Below, one piece after another: positions 8,440 through 16,409 of a stretch of 64,000 bases of DNA. The position numbers and the translations under genes were made by a program. The first letter of the stretch is position 1. Every line of letters begins with the position of its first letter. The DNA comes from Roseibium algicola (GTDB lineage: Bacteria; Pseudomonadota; Alphaproteobacteria; Rhizobiales; Stappiaceae). The stretch is taken from NCBI RefSeq assembly GCF_001999245.1, contig NZ_CP019631.1:248001-312000 (forward strand), read 5' to 3'. Under the pieces are notes generated by a model. That model saw only the letters and a list, made by a program, of their open reading frames with translations. It did no database searches and was not told the DNA's origin.

Positions 8440-9981
8440 TCAGGCGACCACGGCTTCGCCGGAGGCGGCCATGATCTTTTCCTTGCTGATGGTTGAATCG
8501 AATTCCGCCGAGATCCGGCCCCGGTGCATGACGATGATGCGGTGGGCGATGGACAGGCATTCGCCGACTTCCGAGGTCGAGTAGATGACGGCCAGACCTT
8601 CGCGGGCACGTTCGGCCAAGAGCCGGAACACTTCCGCCTTGGCGCCGATATCGATGCCGCGGCTTGGCTCGTCGAGCATGATCACCTTCGGCTCGGTGGC
8701 CAGGATCTTGCCGATCACGACCTTCTGCTGGTTGCCGCCAGACAGCGAGCCGATCGCCGCGTCCGGTCCGGAGGTCTTGACGGTGACCTTGCGGATGCTG
8801 GTTTCGATGAGATCGGATTCCAGCTTTCTGGACGTGAAGATGCCGCGCGTGAAATCCATGATGGAGGCAAGCGACAGGTTCTGGCCGACCGTCATTGTCT
8901 GGACGAGGCCGTCCTTCTGCCGATCCTCGGGAACAAGCGCGAGACCGTTGGCAATTCTCTGGCCGATCGAGAGTGGCGAGACATTGCCGCCGTTCAGGAG
9001 GATGTCTCCCGTCTCCTGCTTCAACCGCCCGGCGACGGTTTCCAGAAGTTCGGTGCGTCCGGCGCCCATCAATCCGTAGATGCAGACGATCTCGCCGGCT
9101 TTCACGTCAAGCGACAGGTCGTCGACCACGTTGTAATCCGCGCCTGACGGGTCGGCGACGGTCAGATTGCGAATGGAAAGGGCGGTTTCGCCAAATTCGT
9201 AACCGGTCGGTGGTGAGCCGAGATCATAGTTCTCGCCCACCATGTTGCGGACGATCCATTCCAGGTCGATGTCGCTGCGTGGCGCATAGGCGGTCATCAC
9301 GCCATCCCGCAGGACAACCGCGTGATCGGTGATCTGGAGCGCTTCTTCCAGGTGATGGGAAATATAGACGATGGAAACGCCGCGGCTCGTCAGATCGCGA
9401 ATGACCTTGAACAGCACTTCCACTTCCGAGGCGGACAGGGCAGAGGTTGGCTCATCCATGATCAGGATGCGGCTGTCATATGAAAGCGCACGGGCAATTT
9501 CGACGATTTGCTGCTGGCCGAGGCGCAGATCTTCAACCGGCGTCAGCGGGTCGATCTCCTCTTCCAGCTCCACCATCAGCGCTCGCGTCTGGCGTTCTTC
9601 CTCCGCGAAGTCGACCCCCATCGGTCCGCGAATTTCACGGCCCATGAAGATGTTGTCCCGCACGGAAAGGTTCGGCGCCAGGCTCAGCTCCTGGTGGATG
9701 ATGGAGATGCCTCTGTCCCGGGCTTCGGTAGCCGAGGCAAAGGTGATCGGTGCGCCATCCAGGATGATTTCACCCGTCGTCGGCGTCGTGATGCCGGACA
9801 GGATGCGCATCAAGGTCGACTTGCCGGCGCCGTTTTCACCGAAAAGGGTGGTGACCTGGCCACGGTGAATGTCGAAGTTGACGCCCTTCAGAGCCTGGAT
9901 CGCACCGTAGGACTTGGCGACATTACGCGCGGCGAGCACGACTTCGTCTTCAACTGCGGCAACGGGATGGATCGCGTTCAT
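8440..9981 (-). CDS. eryE: Erythritol-type ABC transporter ATP-binding protein
   Basis: ATPase of 513 residues with two ABC domains. Domain 1 has Walker A GENGAGKST, a degenerate signature (LRLGQQQ) and Walker B ILIMDEPTSAL. Domain 2 has the degenerate P-loop GLMGAGRTEL normal for this class, LSGGNQQKV and an intact Walker B IMLDEPSRGID. Unlike the other fused ATPase in this window (614-2218), its second Walker B is complete. The start overlaps the DUF2291 stop by four bases (9978-9981), so translation is coupled. It energises import by the neighbouring permease and binding protein. Confidence 0.92.
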   Translation of the reverse strand: MNAIHPVAAVEDEVVLAARNVAKSYGAIQALKGVNFDIHRGQVTTLFGENGAGKSTLMRILSGITTPTTGEIILDGAPITFASATEARDRGISIIHQELSLAPNLSVRDNIFMGREIRGPMGVDFAEEERQTRALMVELEEEIDPLTPVEDLRLGQQQIVEIARALSYDSRILIMDEPTSALSASEVEVLFKVIRDLTSRGVSIVYISHHLEEALQITDHAVVLRDGVMTAYAPRSDIDLEWIVRNMVGENYDLGSPPTGYEFGETALSIRNLTVADPSGADYNVVDDLSLDVKAGEIVCIYGLMGAGRTELLETVAGRLKQETGDILLNGGNVSPLSIGQRIANGLALVPEDRQKDGLVQTMTVGQNLSLASIMDFTRGIFTSRKLESDLIETSIRKVTVKTSGPDAAIGSLSGGNQQKVVIGKILATEPKVIMLDEPSRGIDIGAKAEVFRLLAERAREGLAVIYSTSEVGECLSIAHRIIVMHRGRISAEFDSTISKEKIMAASGEAVVA

Positions 9982-10637
9982 CGAACGGTGACCTCCGTCG
10001 GTGTTACCAGCCAGTTCTTGGGATTGATCAGGCGAAACGCGCCGGTGACCTGAATGGTCTTGCCGGTGAGGGCGCTCGTGTCGAGGCCTTCAAGCACCAC
10101 CTGCTTCATTGCCCGGTTGATGGCGGAAGCGGCGTTCTGATACTCGATCTGGTTCTTGAAATCGCCGAAGGCGATATCCCCCGGGACATCGCGAAGATCC
10201 GTGCCGTTGATGGCAGGACCCGTCTGGACGCGAACCCGGATTTCCGACGGCACGCCGTCGATCGTGACGTTGTAAAGTCCCGACTTTCCTTCGCCGACGA
10301 CACCTTCGAACTTCACCGGAATGATCGAGCCGGTAGACGAAGCCGTGCCGTAGGTTTCGGCCAGCTTTGCTTTGTCGGAAAGCGCCAGGGCTCCGATCTC
10401 GCTAGCTTCGACAGCCTTCTGCGCAACGAAGTCGCGAATACGCGGGAAAGTGTCCACGCCGTAGACGTCAGGTGAAAAAGCCTGTTGCCGAATGTCGCTC
10501 TCGGAGCCGACACGCACGACCTTGGTGTCCAGGACTATGGCGCCGACCACTACAGCGGCGATCGCGACCGCGATCCACTTTCCATAGCTGGGCTTCACGA
10601 ATGATGCGCCGCCGACTGCTGTTTCGACCTTGGCCAT
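9978..10637 (-). CDS. DUF2291-family membrane-anchored protein, first gene of the transporter operon
   Basis: Protein of 219 residues with one N-terminal hydrophobic segment (WIAVAIAAVVVGAIVLDTKVV) and a periplasmic remainder. I recognise it as DUF2291, a family found almost only beside ribose-type ABC operons. I chose ATG 10637 because GGAGGA lies seven bases upstream; the frame extends to 10676 without such a site. The stop overlaps the ATPase start. Its function is not established; a part in transporter assembly or ligand handling is inferred from gene order. It may be anchored by the helix, as no lipobox cysteine is seen. Confidence 0.8.
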   Translation of the reverse strand: MAKVETAVGGASFVKPSYGKWIAVAIAAVVVGAIVLDTKVVRVGSESDIRQQAFSPDVYGVDTFPRIRDFVAQKAVEASEIGALALSDKAKLAETYGTASSTGSIIPVKFEGVVGEGKSGLYNVTIDGVPSEIRVRVQTGPAINGTDLRDVPGDIAFGDFKNQIEYQNAASAINRAMKQVVLEGLDTSALTGKTIQVTGAFRLINPKNWLVTPTEVTVR

Positions 10638-10756
10638 ATCTTCCTCCGGCATGCAATTCTCGTTCGGCCGCGACAAGGCTTGCGGCCGGCATGTTCTTCT
10701 CGTGTCAGGAGCTGGATGTGTCGGGCGCCCGTTAATCGCGCCCGTTCAGCACGTTC

Positions 10757-10858
10757 TTAGCGGCTATGCGCAACTGGATGCGCAAATGCCCGGTGCCGCG
10801 TGCGGCATTGATCCGCGATGCGCTTCCGGGTGACCGTCATTTCTAACGTGAAAACCAT
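10757..10858 (-). CDS. Possible 33-residue leader peptide upstream of the transporter operon
   Basis: Reading on the minus strand, GGGAGGAGAA lies two bases before ATG 10858, followed by 33 codons (MVFTLEMTVTRKRIADQCRT...) and TAA. The ribosome site is stronger than that of most neighbours, but the peptide resembles nothing I know and is rich in Arg and His. A hairpin (10874-10887) sits directly 5' of the ribosome site. It may be a regulatory leader or a decayed gene start. Confidence 0.25.
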   Translation of the reverse strand: MVFTLEMTVTRKRIADQCRTRHRAFAHPVAHSR

Positions 10859-10873
10859 TGTTCTCCTCCCAGT

Positions 10874-10893
10874 CCGCGCTTGCGCGGCTTTTT
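10874..10893. other. GC-rich hairpin in the divergent region
   Basis: Perfect five-base-pair stem CCGCG/CGCGG with loop CTTG, followed on the plus strand by CTTTTT, giving an intrinsic-terminator shape. No plus-strand gene precedes it, so it may block antisense read-through, or act as a structured 5' leader for the minus-strand transcript, where it sits just before a strong ribosome site. Confidence 0.4.
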
Positions 10894-10980
10894 CGTTTGA
10901 GGGTCCCGTTCCTGCGAACGTTGCTCCCACCCTCGCACCGGGAGAAATGCCTGCTGCATGCCTCCCAATGACAATCACCC

Positions 10981-11046
10981 TAGATGAAATAAATTACTTT
11001 GTCAGTAAAAAAATACATGCATATGAGATAATAGTGTTATATATAG
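10981..11046 (+). promoter_or_regulatory. AT-rich probable promoter region of eryABCD
   Basis: A sharply AT-rich stretch (TTTGTCAGTAAAAAAATAC, later GATAATAG and TTATATATAG) within an otherwise GC-rich window, 100-200 bases upstream of eryA. Candidate boxes such as TTGTCA and TAATAG are visible, but the spacing is not canonical, so no exact promoter is assigned. Confidence 0.4.
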
Positions 11047-11143
11047 ACTGCAGAAGCTTCGTCCCGAACGGCGCATGCAGGGCTGTGCAAACAGTCAGGA
11101 TCTGCGAGAGTCCGGTCAGTTGAAGCTTTCTGGGAGGAATGAA

Positions 11144-11203
11144 ATGCAAGCCGAAATAGCGGCTCTTCAGCATGGCTTGGGCGGTGGACGCCATCATGCA
11201 TAA
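11144..11203 (+). CDS. Possible 19-residue upstream ORF overlapping the eryA start
   Basis: TGGGAGGAATGAA gives a strong ribosome site for ATG 11144, opening a 19-codon frame (MQAEIAALQHGLGGGRHHA) whose TAA at 11201-11203 overlaps the likely eryA start ATG 11196 in another frame. eryA itself has only a weak GGTGG upstream. The arrangement would couple eryA translation to this short ORF. It could also reflect a frame error at the true start of eryA. Confidence 0.35.
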   Translation: MQAEIAALQHGLGGGRHHA

Positions 11204-12797
11204 GGGCGACATTCTTATCGGAATCGACTCCGGCACGTCCGTGGTGAAAGCGGTGGCGTTCGACCTTTCAGGCACCCAGATTGCGGTGGCTTCGGTCACG
11301 AATGCCTATGACACCGGCGCCGGAGGTGCCGCGACCCAGTGCATGAGCCGAACCTGGCAGGACTGTGTCACAGCCCTGAAACAGCTTGGTAATCTGGTCG
11401 ATGGCCTGAGCGGGCGCACTGTCGCGATCGGCGTGACCGCGCAGGGAGACGGAACCTGGCTGGTGGGGCGGGACAATGTTCCGGTCGGTGACGCCTGGCT
11501 TTGGCTTGATGCCCGTGCCGCACCTACTGTCAGCCGGCTGGAAGGAAATGCGCTGAACCGGGCCCGGTTCGAGGCAACGGGAACAGGGCTGAATACCTGT
11601 CAGCAAGGCGCCCAGCTTGCACATATGGACCGGTTTGATCCCGCAAGCCTGGACCGCGCGGAAGTCGCGCTTCATTGCAAGGACTGGCTCTACCTGAACC
11701 TCACGGGCGTCCGGGCAACGGACCCGTCCGAGGCAAGTTTCACCTTCGGCAACTTCCGGACCCGGCAATATAATGATGTGGCTATCGAAGCGCTCGGCCT
11801 CAGGCACCGGCGGCATCTGCTGCCGGAGATCGTTGAGGGAACGGAAACAACCCACGGCTTGAGCGATGCGGCCGCGCAGGCGACAGGCCTTCGGACAGGG
11901 ACACCGGTTTCGCTCGGCTACGTCGACATGGTGATGACGGCACTTGGCGCCGGTGTCTACACGGGCGAAGCGGATGCCGCCTGTTCGACGATTGGCTCCA
12001 CCGGTGTGCACATGCATGCCAAGCCAGCCGAAGAAGTGCACCTCAATGCTGAAGGCACAGGTTATGTGATTGCGTTGCCGGTGCCGGGCATCGTCACCCA
12101 GGTGCAGACCAACATGGCGGCCACGCTCAATCTCGACTGGGTTCTCAACATTGCCGCGGACGTGATGCGCGGCATGGGACAGGATGTCTCTCACCGCGAT
12201 CTGGTGTCCCACATCGAGGGCTGGCTTGCCGCCGGCAAGCCGGGCGCCATCCTCTATCACCCCTACATCTCTGAAGCCGGCGAACGTGGTCCCTTCGTCA
12301 ATGCCAACGCCCGCGCCGGATTTACCGGGCTTTCCGCCGCAAATGGCTACGCGGATCTGGTGCGTGCGGTGGCGGAAGGTCTCGGTATGGCCGCCCGTGA
12401 TTGCTACGCCGCAATGGGAGCACTTCCTTCCGAACTTCGGTTGACCGGAGGCGCGGCACGCTCCCCGGCACTGCGCCAGATACTGGCAGCCGCGGTGAAC
12501 GCACCGGTTCGCGTCTCGGCCCGGGACGAGGCCGGAGCGGCGGGTGCCGCAATGATGGCGGCGGTTGCCACCGGCGTTTATCCGGACATGCGCAGCTGCA
12601 TCAGCGAGTGGGTCACGCCCTTGCTTGCACAGGCGGAAGCACCCGATCCCGGCCTGGTCCGGTCCTACGAGACTATTTTCCCGGTCTTTGCAGGTCTTCG
12701 CAGGGATCTTGCAGGCACATGGGACCTGCTCGCGAAACTGCGCACCGAAAGCCGCGACGAGACGGAACCTGCCAGCAGTGTCACCACAGGAGCATGA
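11196..12797 (+). CDS. eryA: Erythritol kinase (FGGY family)
   Basis: Kinase of 533 residues with FGGY N-terminal (ILIGIDSGTSVVKAVAFD, residues 6-23) and C-terminal (LRLTGGAARSPALRQILAA) ATPase lobes. In the Brucella pathway EryA phosphorylates erythritol to L-erythritol 4-phosphate. Assignment is supported by the gene order FGGY kinase, GlpD-like dehydrogenase, xylose-isomerase-like protein, SorC regulator, which is the eryABCD operon. The start could be ATG 11172 or 11196; I prefer 11196, which puts the IGIDSGTS motif at the usual distance from the N-terminus. The next gene starts one base after the stop. Confidence 0.9.
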   Translation: MHKGDILIGIDSGTSVVKAVAFDLSGTQIAVASVTNAYDTGAGGAATQCMSRTWQDCVTALKQLGNLVDGLSGRTVAIGVTAQGDGTWLVGRDNVPVGDAWLWLDARAAPTVSRLEGNALNRARFEATGTGLNTCQQGAQLAHMDRFDPASLDRAEVALHCKDWLYLNLTGVRATDPSEASFTFGNFRTRQYNDVAIEALGLRHRRHLLPEIVEGTETTHGLSDAAAQATGLRTGTPVSLGYVDMVMTALGAGVYTGEADAACSTIGSTGVHMHAKPAEEVHLNAEGTGYVIALPVPGIVTQVQTNMAATLNLDWVLNIAADVMRGMGQDVSHRDLVSHIEGWLAAGKPGAILYHPYISEAGERGPFVNANARAGFTGLSAANGYADLVRAVAEGLGMAARDCYAAMGALPSELRLTGGAARSPALRQILAAAVNAPVRVSARDEAGAAGAAMMAAVATGVYPDMRSCISEWVTPLLAQAEAPDPGLVRSYETIFPVFAGLRRDLAGTWDLLAKLRTESRDETEPASSVTTGA

Positions 12798-12798
12798 A

Positions 12799-14316
12799 AT
12801 GACGAGCGAAACGCAGACGATCGATCTTTTGGTGATTGGTGGCGGTATCAATGGCGCCGGCATTGCGCGCGACGCTGCCGGCCGGGGACTGTCCGTCTGG
12901 CTCTGCGAAAAGGACGACCTTGCGCAAGGAACGTCATCCCGGTCGGGCAAGCTGGTTCACGGTGGTCTGCGCTATCTGGAATATTATGAATTCCGGCTGG
13001 TGCGCGAAGCTCTGATCGAGCGGGAAGTGCTCATGAATTCCGCCAGCCATATCATCTGGCCCATGCGCTTCGTGCTGCCGCACAGCCCGGCGGACCGCCC
13101 GGCCTGGCTCGTGCGTCTCGGCTTGTTTCTCTACGATCACCTGGGAGGCCGCAAGAAGCTGCCGGGCACCCGGACGCTCGATCTGCACAGGGATCCGGAA
13201 GGTGCGCCAATCCTGGACCGTTACAAACGCGGTTTCGAATATTCCGACTGCTGGGTCGACGATGCCCGCCTTGTTGTCATCAACGCATTGGACGCCTTCG
13301 AGAAAGGGGCCCGGGTTCTCACGCGTACGGCTGTTGCCAGCGCGCGCCGCGACAACGGAGCCTGGCTGGCAACATTGCGCAACAGCGAAACCGGCGAAAC
13401 GTCAACAGTTCGGGCCAGATGCATCGTCAACGCGGCAGGTCCCTGGGTATCCGATGTCATCTTGAACGTAGCCGGATCGAACTCCAGCCGGAACGTGCGT
13501 CTGGTCAAGGGAAGCCATATCGTTGTGCCGAAGTTCTGGCAGGGGCAACAGGCCTATCTGGTTCAGAACGACGACAAACGGGTGATCTTCATAAACCCCT
13601 ATGAGGGCGACAAGGCCCTGATCGGAACCACGGATATCGCTTATGAAGGCCGGGCCGAGGACGTGCAGGCCGAAGAATTCGAGATCGAATATCTGATCAA
13701 GGCCGTGAACAGGTACTTCAAGGCAAAGCTGCGCCGGTCGGATGTCCTGACCTCCTTCTCGGGTGTGCGTCCATTGTTCGACGACGGCAAGGGCAATCCG
13801 TCCGCGGTAACGCGCGACTATGTGTTCGATCTCGACATGACGGACAATGTCCCGCTTCTGAATGTCTTCGGCGGCAAGATCACGACTTTCCGCGAGCTGG
13901 CCGAGCGGGCGATGCATAAGCTTGACCGGATCTTCCCGCAGATGGGCGGGGACTGGACGGAAACCGCCACGTTGCCTGGCGGCGAAATTCCGAATGCGGA
14001 TTTCGAAAGCTTTTCGGAAACGATGCGGGAGGCCTATCCGTGGATGCCGCGCGCCCTTTTGAAACACTACGGGCGCTGCTACGGGGCAAGAACCAGCCGG
14101 ATAGTCGGCTCGGCCACCGCACTGGACGGGCTTGGCAGACACTTCGGCGCGCAACTCTATGAGGCCGAGGTGCGCCATCTTGTCAACGAGGAATGGGCGC
14201 AGACCGCCGATGACATCCTGACCCGGCGGACCAAACACGGCTTGCACCTGAGCGCGGATGAAAAAGCGGCCTTCTCGAGCTGGTTCAACGCCGAATACGC
14301 CGCACGCGCCGCCTGA
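12799..14316 (+). CDS. eryB: Erythritol-phosphate dehydrogenase (GlpD-like, FAD)
   Basis: FAD enzyme of 505 residues of the aerobic glycerol-3-phosphate dehydrogenase family: dinucleotide-binding GGGINGAGIARDAAGRG at 13-29, then the GlpD stretch TSSRSGKLVHGGLRYLE, and a C-terminal DAO domain (FGGKITTFRELAE). In the erythritol pathway EryB oxidises L-erythritol 4-phosphate to L-3-tetrulose 4-phosphate, passing electrons to the membrane quinone pool. ATG 12799 is one base after the eryA stop. A true GlpD is the alternative, but the operon context favours eryB. Confidence 0.92.
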   Translation: MTSETQTIDLLVIGGGINGAGIARDAAGRGLSVWLCEKDDLAQGTSSRSGKLVHGGLRYLEYYEFRLVREALIEREVLMNSASHIIWPMRFVLPHSPADRPAWLVRLGLFLYDHLGGRKKLPGTRTLDLHRDPEGAPILDRYKRGFEYSDCWVDDARLVVINALDAFEKGARVLTRTAVASARRDNGAWLATLRNSETGETSTVRARCIVNAAGPWVSDVILNVAGSNSSRNVRLVKGSHIVVPKFWQGQQAYLVQNDDKRVIFINPYEGDKALIGTTDIAYEGRAEDVQAEEFEIEYLIKAVNRYFKAKLRRSDVLTSFSGVRPLFDDGKGNPSAVTRDYVFDLDMTDNVPLLNVFGGKITTFRELAERAMHKLDRIFPQMGGDWTETATLPGGEIPNADFESFSETMREAYPWMPRALLKHYGRCYGARTSRIVGSATALDGLGRHFGAQLYEAEVRHLVNEEWAQTADDILTRRTKHGLHLSADEKAAFSSWFNAEYAARAA

Positions 14317-14361
14317 TATCCGGCTCGGACGCCTGCCATTTCCCCGACGACTGGACACTTC

Positions 14362-15294
14362 ATGCCCCTGACGCTTTCGCTCAACACAAACCCGCTGGTC
14401 AATCGCTACGCGGATCCCGCGGATCTGATCGAGACGGTTGCACGCGACCTGAAGATCCGCGACCTGCAGTTGACGCACGAGTTCATCAACCCCAGCTGGC
14501 CGGCGCCCCTTATCCGGCGGTTGACGCGCGAGATGTCGGCGTCACTTGCCAGGACAGGTGTGCGGGTGACCAGCGGTATGACGGGCCCCTACGGCCGTCT
14601 CAATCATTTCGGTCATCCAGATGCCGATGTGCGGCGTTATTATGTAGACTGGTTCAAGACCTTCGCCGACATCATCGGCGATCTCGGAGGCGTTTCCGTC
14701 GGCACCCAGTTCGCGATTTTCACCTACAAGGATTACGACGATCCGGTCCGGCGGGACGACCTGATCAGGATCGCCATCGATTGCTGGGCGGAGGTTGCCG
14801 AACACGCGAAGGGGGCGGGCCTGGAATATGTTTTCTGGGAGCCGATGAGCATTGGCCGGGAATTCGGTGAGACAATAGCGACCTGCCTTGCCCTTCAGGA
14901 ACGAATTTCAGCCACGCCGATGGCCATTCCGATGTGGATGATGGCCGATATCGACCACGGTGACGTGACCAGCTCAAATCCGGACGATTTCAACCCATTT
15001 GCCTGGGCCGAAGCCGTTCCACGGGTGTCGCCGATCATTCACATCAAGCAGAGCCTTCTGGACAAGAGCGGCCATCGGCCCTTTACGGCGGAATTCAACG
15101 CCCGCGGCCAGATCCATCCCGAGCCGCTTCTGGAAGCTTTGGCGAAAGGCGGCGCCGAGGACAATGAGATCTGCCTGGAACTCAGCTTCAAGGAGCGCGA
15201 GCCAAATGACCGCCAGGTCATTCCGCAGATCGCCGAGAGTGTTGCCTTCTGGGCACCTCATATCGATACGGGCCAGCAGGATCTCAACATCTAG
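14362..15294 (+). CDS. eryC: L-3-tetrulose-4-phosphate racemase (xylose isomerase-like)
   Basis: TIM-barrel protein of 310 residues of the AP endonuclease 2/xylose isomerase superfamily, matching the length of Brucella EryC. Likely metal-site regions are VFWEPMS, MMADIDHGD, IIHIKQS and EICLELSFKERE, giving the Glu, Asp, His and Glu ligands of this fold. EryC epimerises L- to D-3-tetrulose 4-phosphate. It lies 45 bases behind eryB in the same operon. The ribosome site is weak, suggesting expression depends on the upstream genes. Confidence 0.9.
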   Translation: MPLTLSLNTNPLVNRYADPADLIETVARDLKIRDLQLTHEFINPSWPAPLIRRLTREMSASLARTGVRVTSGMTGPYGRLNHFGHPDADVRRYYVDWFKTFADIIGDLGGVSVGTQFAIFTYKDYDDPVRRDDLIRIAIDCWAEVAEHAKGAGLEYVFWEPMSIGREFGETIATCLALQERISATPMAIPMWMMADIDHGDVTSSNPDDFNPFAWAEAVPRVSPIIHIKQSLLDKSGHRPFTAEFNARGQIHPEPLLEALAKGGAEDNEICLELSFKEREPNDRQVIPQIAESVAFWAPHIDTGQQDLNI

Positions 15295-15431
15295 CTGATC
15301 GCGTCTTCGGCTATTTGCCAACGGGCTTGCGGTAGCAAGGCCCCGATATCTAAGCTATTGAAATCAGGTGACCGTCGCGGTTCGGCTGGCGGCGGCAAGC
15401 GGCATTGCGAATTATTGGGAAGGTACGCAAG

Positions 15432-16376
15432 GTGAGGGATATCGACCCGGAGGAATCGCTCGCGACGCGGGCTGCCTGGCTGCATTACGCCGGTGGACTG
15501 ACACAGGCGGCCGTGGCAAAGCGGCTCGGGGTTGCCTCGGTCAAGGCGCACCGGCTGATCGCAAAGGCGGCTGCCGAAGGGGTGGTGAAGGTCTCCATTG
15601 ATGGTGCGATCATCGAATGCGTCGAGTTGGAAGACAGCCTCTGCGACCGTTTTGGCCTCGAATTCTGCGATGTCGCACCGGATCTGGGTGAGCCCGGCAT
15701 GCCGCTGCGAGCTCTGGGCCAGGCCGGTGCGGATTTCATCCGCCGGGAAATCGAGCGTAAGGAGCATAAGGTCATTGGCCTTGGCCATGGCAGGACGCTT
15801 TCCAACGCTGTTCGTCTGATGAGCCGCATGGATGCAGGCGGTGTCCAGTTCGTTTCCCTGCTCGGCGGATTGACCCGCAACTTTTCCGCCAATCCGTACG
15901 ACGTCATGCATCGCCTTGCCGAAAAGACGGCGGCGAGCGCCTTTGTCATGCCGGTGCCCTTCTTTGCCAATTCGTCGGAAGACCGGGAGGTGCTGCTCGC
16001 GCAGCGCGGGGTTCAGGACGTGTTCGACATGGCGAACGCAGCCGATATCAAGCTCGTCGGGATTGGCACCGTAGAGCCGCAGGCGCAGCTGGTCTCGTCC
16101 GGCATGATCGAACTCAGTGAGATCCAGGAAATCAAGGCCGGTGGAGGCGTCGGTGAAATGCTCGGCCATTTCTTCGATGCCAGTGGACGGACACTGGAAA
16201 CGACCCTGACCGCCCGCACGCTTGCGGCCACGCTGGACGAACGGGCCGACAGTCAGATCATTGCGATTGCAGGTGGCCCTGAAAAGATCGAGGCCATTCG
16301 CGCTATCTTGCGCAGCGGACGCTTGCGTGGCCTCATCACCGACGAGACCACCGCGCATGCCCTGACCGGAGCGTGA
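15432..16376 (+). CDS. eryD: Erythritol operon regulator EryD (SorC family)
   Basis: Regulator of 314 residues: HTH at AAWLHYAGGLTQAAVAKRLG followed by VASVKAHRLIAKA, then a SorC sugar-binding domain (GLGHGRTLSNAVRLM; GIGTVEPQAQLV). I prefer GTG 15432, with GGGAAGG seven bases upstream, giving a length close to Brucella EryD; ATG 15405 is also in frame. EryD represses the ery operon and is relieved by erythritol or a derivative. The gap to eryC is 137 bases, so it may have its own promoter. It converges on the transketolase gene. Confidence 0.88.
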   Translation: MRDIDPEESLATRAAWLHYAGGLTQAAVAKRLGVASVKAHRLIAKAAAEGVVKVSIDGAIIECVELEDSLCDRFGLEFCDVAPDLGEPGMPLRALGQAGADFIRREIERKEHKVIGLGHGRTLSNAVRLMSRMDAGGVQFVSLLGGLTRNFSANPYDVMHRLAEKTAASAFVMPVPFFANSSEDREVLLAQRGVQDVFDMANAADIKLVGIGTVEPQAQLVSSGMIELSEIQEIKAGGGVGEMLGHFFDASGRTLETTLTARTLAATLDERADSQIIAIAGGPEKIEAIRAILRSGRLRGLITDETTAHALTGA

Positions 16377-16394
16377 CCGGTCAGGAAACGCAGA

Positions 16395-16409
16395 CGGCTT
16401 GATCAGCCG
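16395..16409. terminator. Small hairpin at convergent eryD/transketolase ends
   Basis: Five-base-pair stem CGGCT/AGCCG with loop TGATC, placed 18 bases after the eryD stop and overlapping the last codons of the convergent transketolase gene. No T-tract on either side, so terminator function is weakly supported. Confidence 0.25.

Larger units (their letters stand above)
10638..11143. other. Divergent regulatory region between the transporter operon and eryABCD
   Basis: About 500 bases without a convincing gene. It holds a minus-strand leader with a 33-codon frame (10757-10858), a GC hairpin (10874-10887), a direct repeat ATGCGCAA (10766-10773 and 10778-10785), and an AT-rich stretch (10981-11046) likely to contain the eryA promoter. 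EryD is expected to act here, but I could not identify its operator with confidence. Confidence 0.6.

Noticed and set aside
11268..12950. A 560-codon open frame on the minus strand opposite eryA and eryB.
   Set aside because: It mirrors the eryA coding frame, shows no protein-family motif, and is typical of spurious antisense frames in GC-rich genes.
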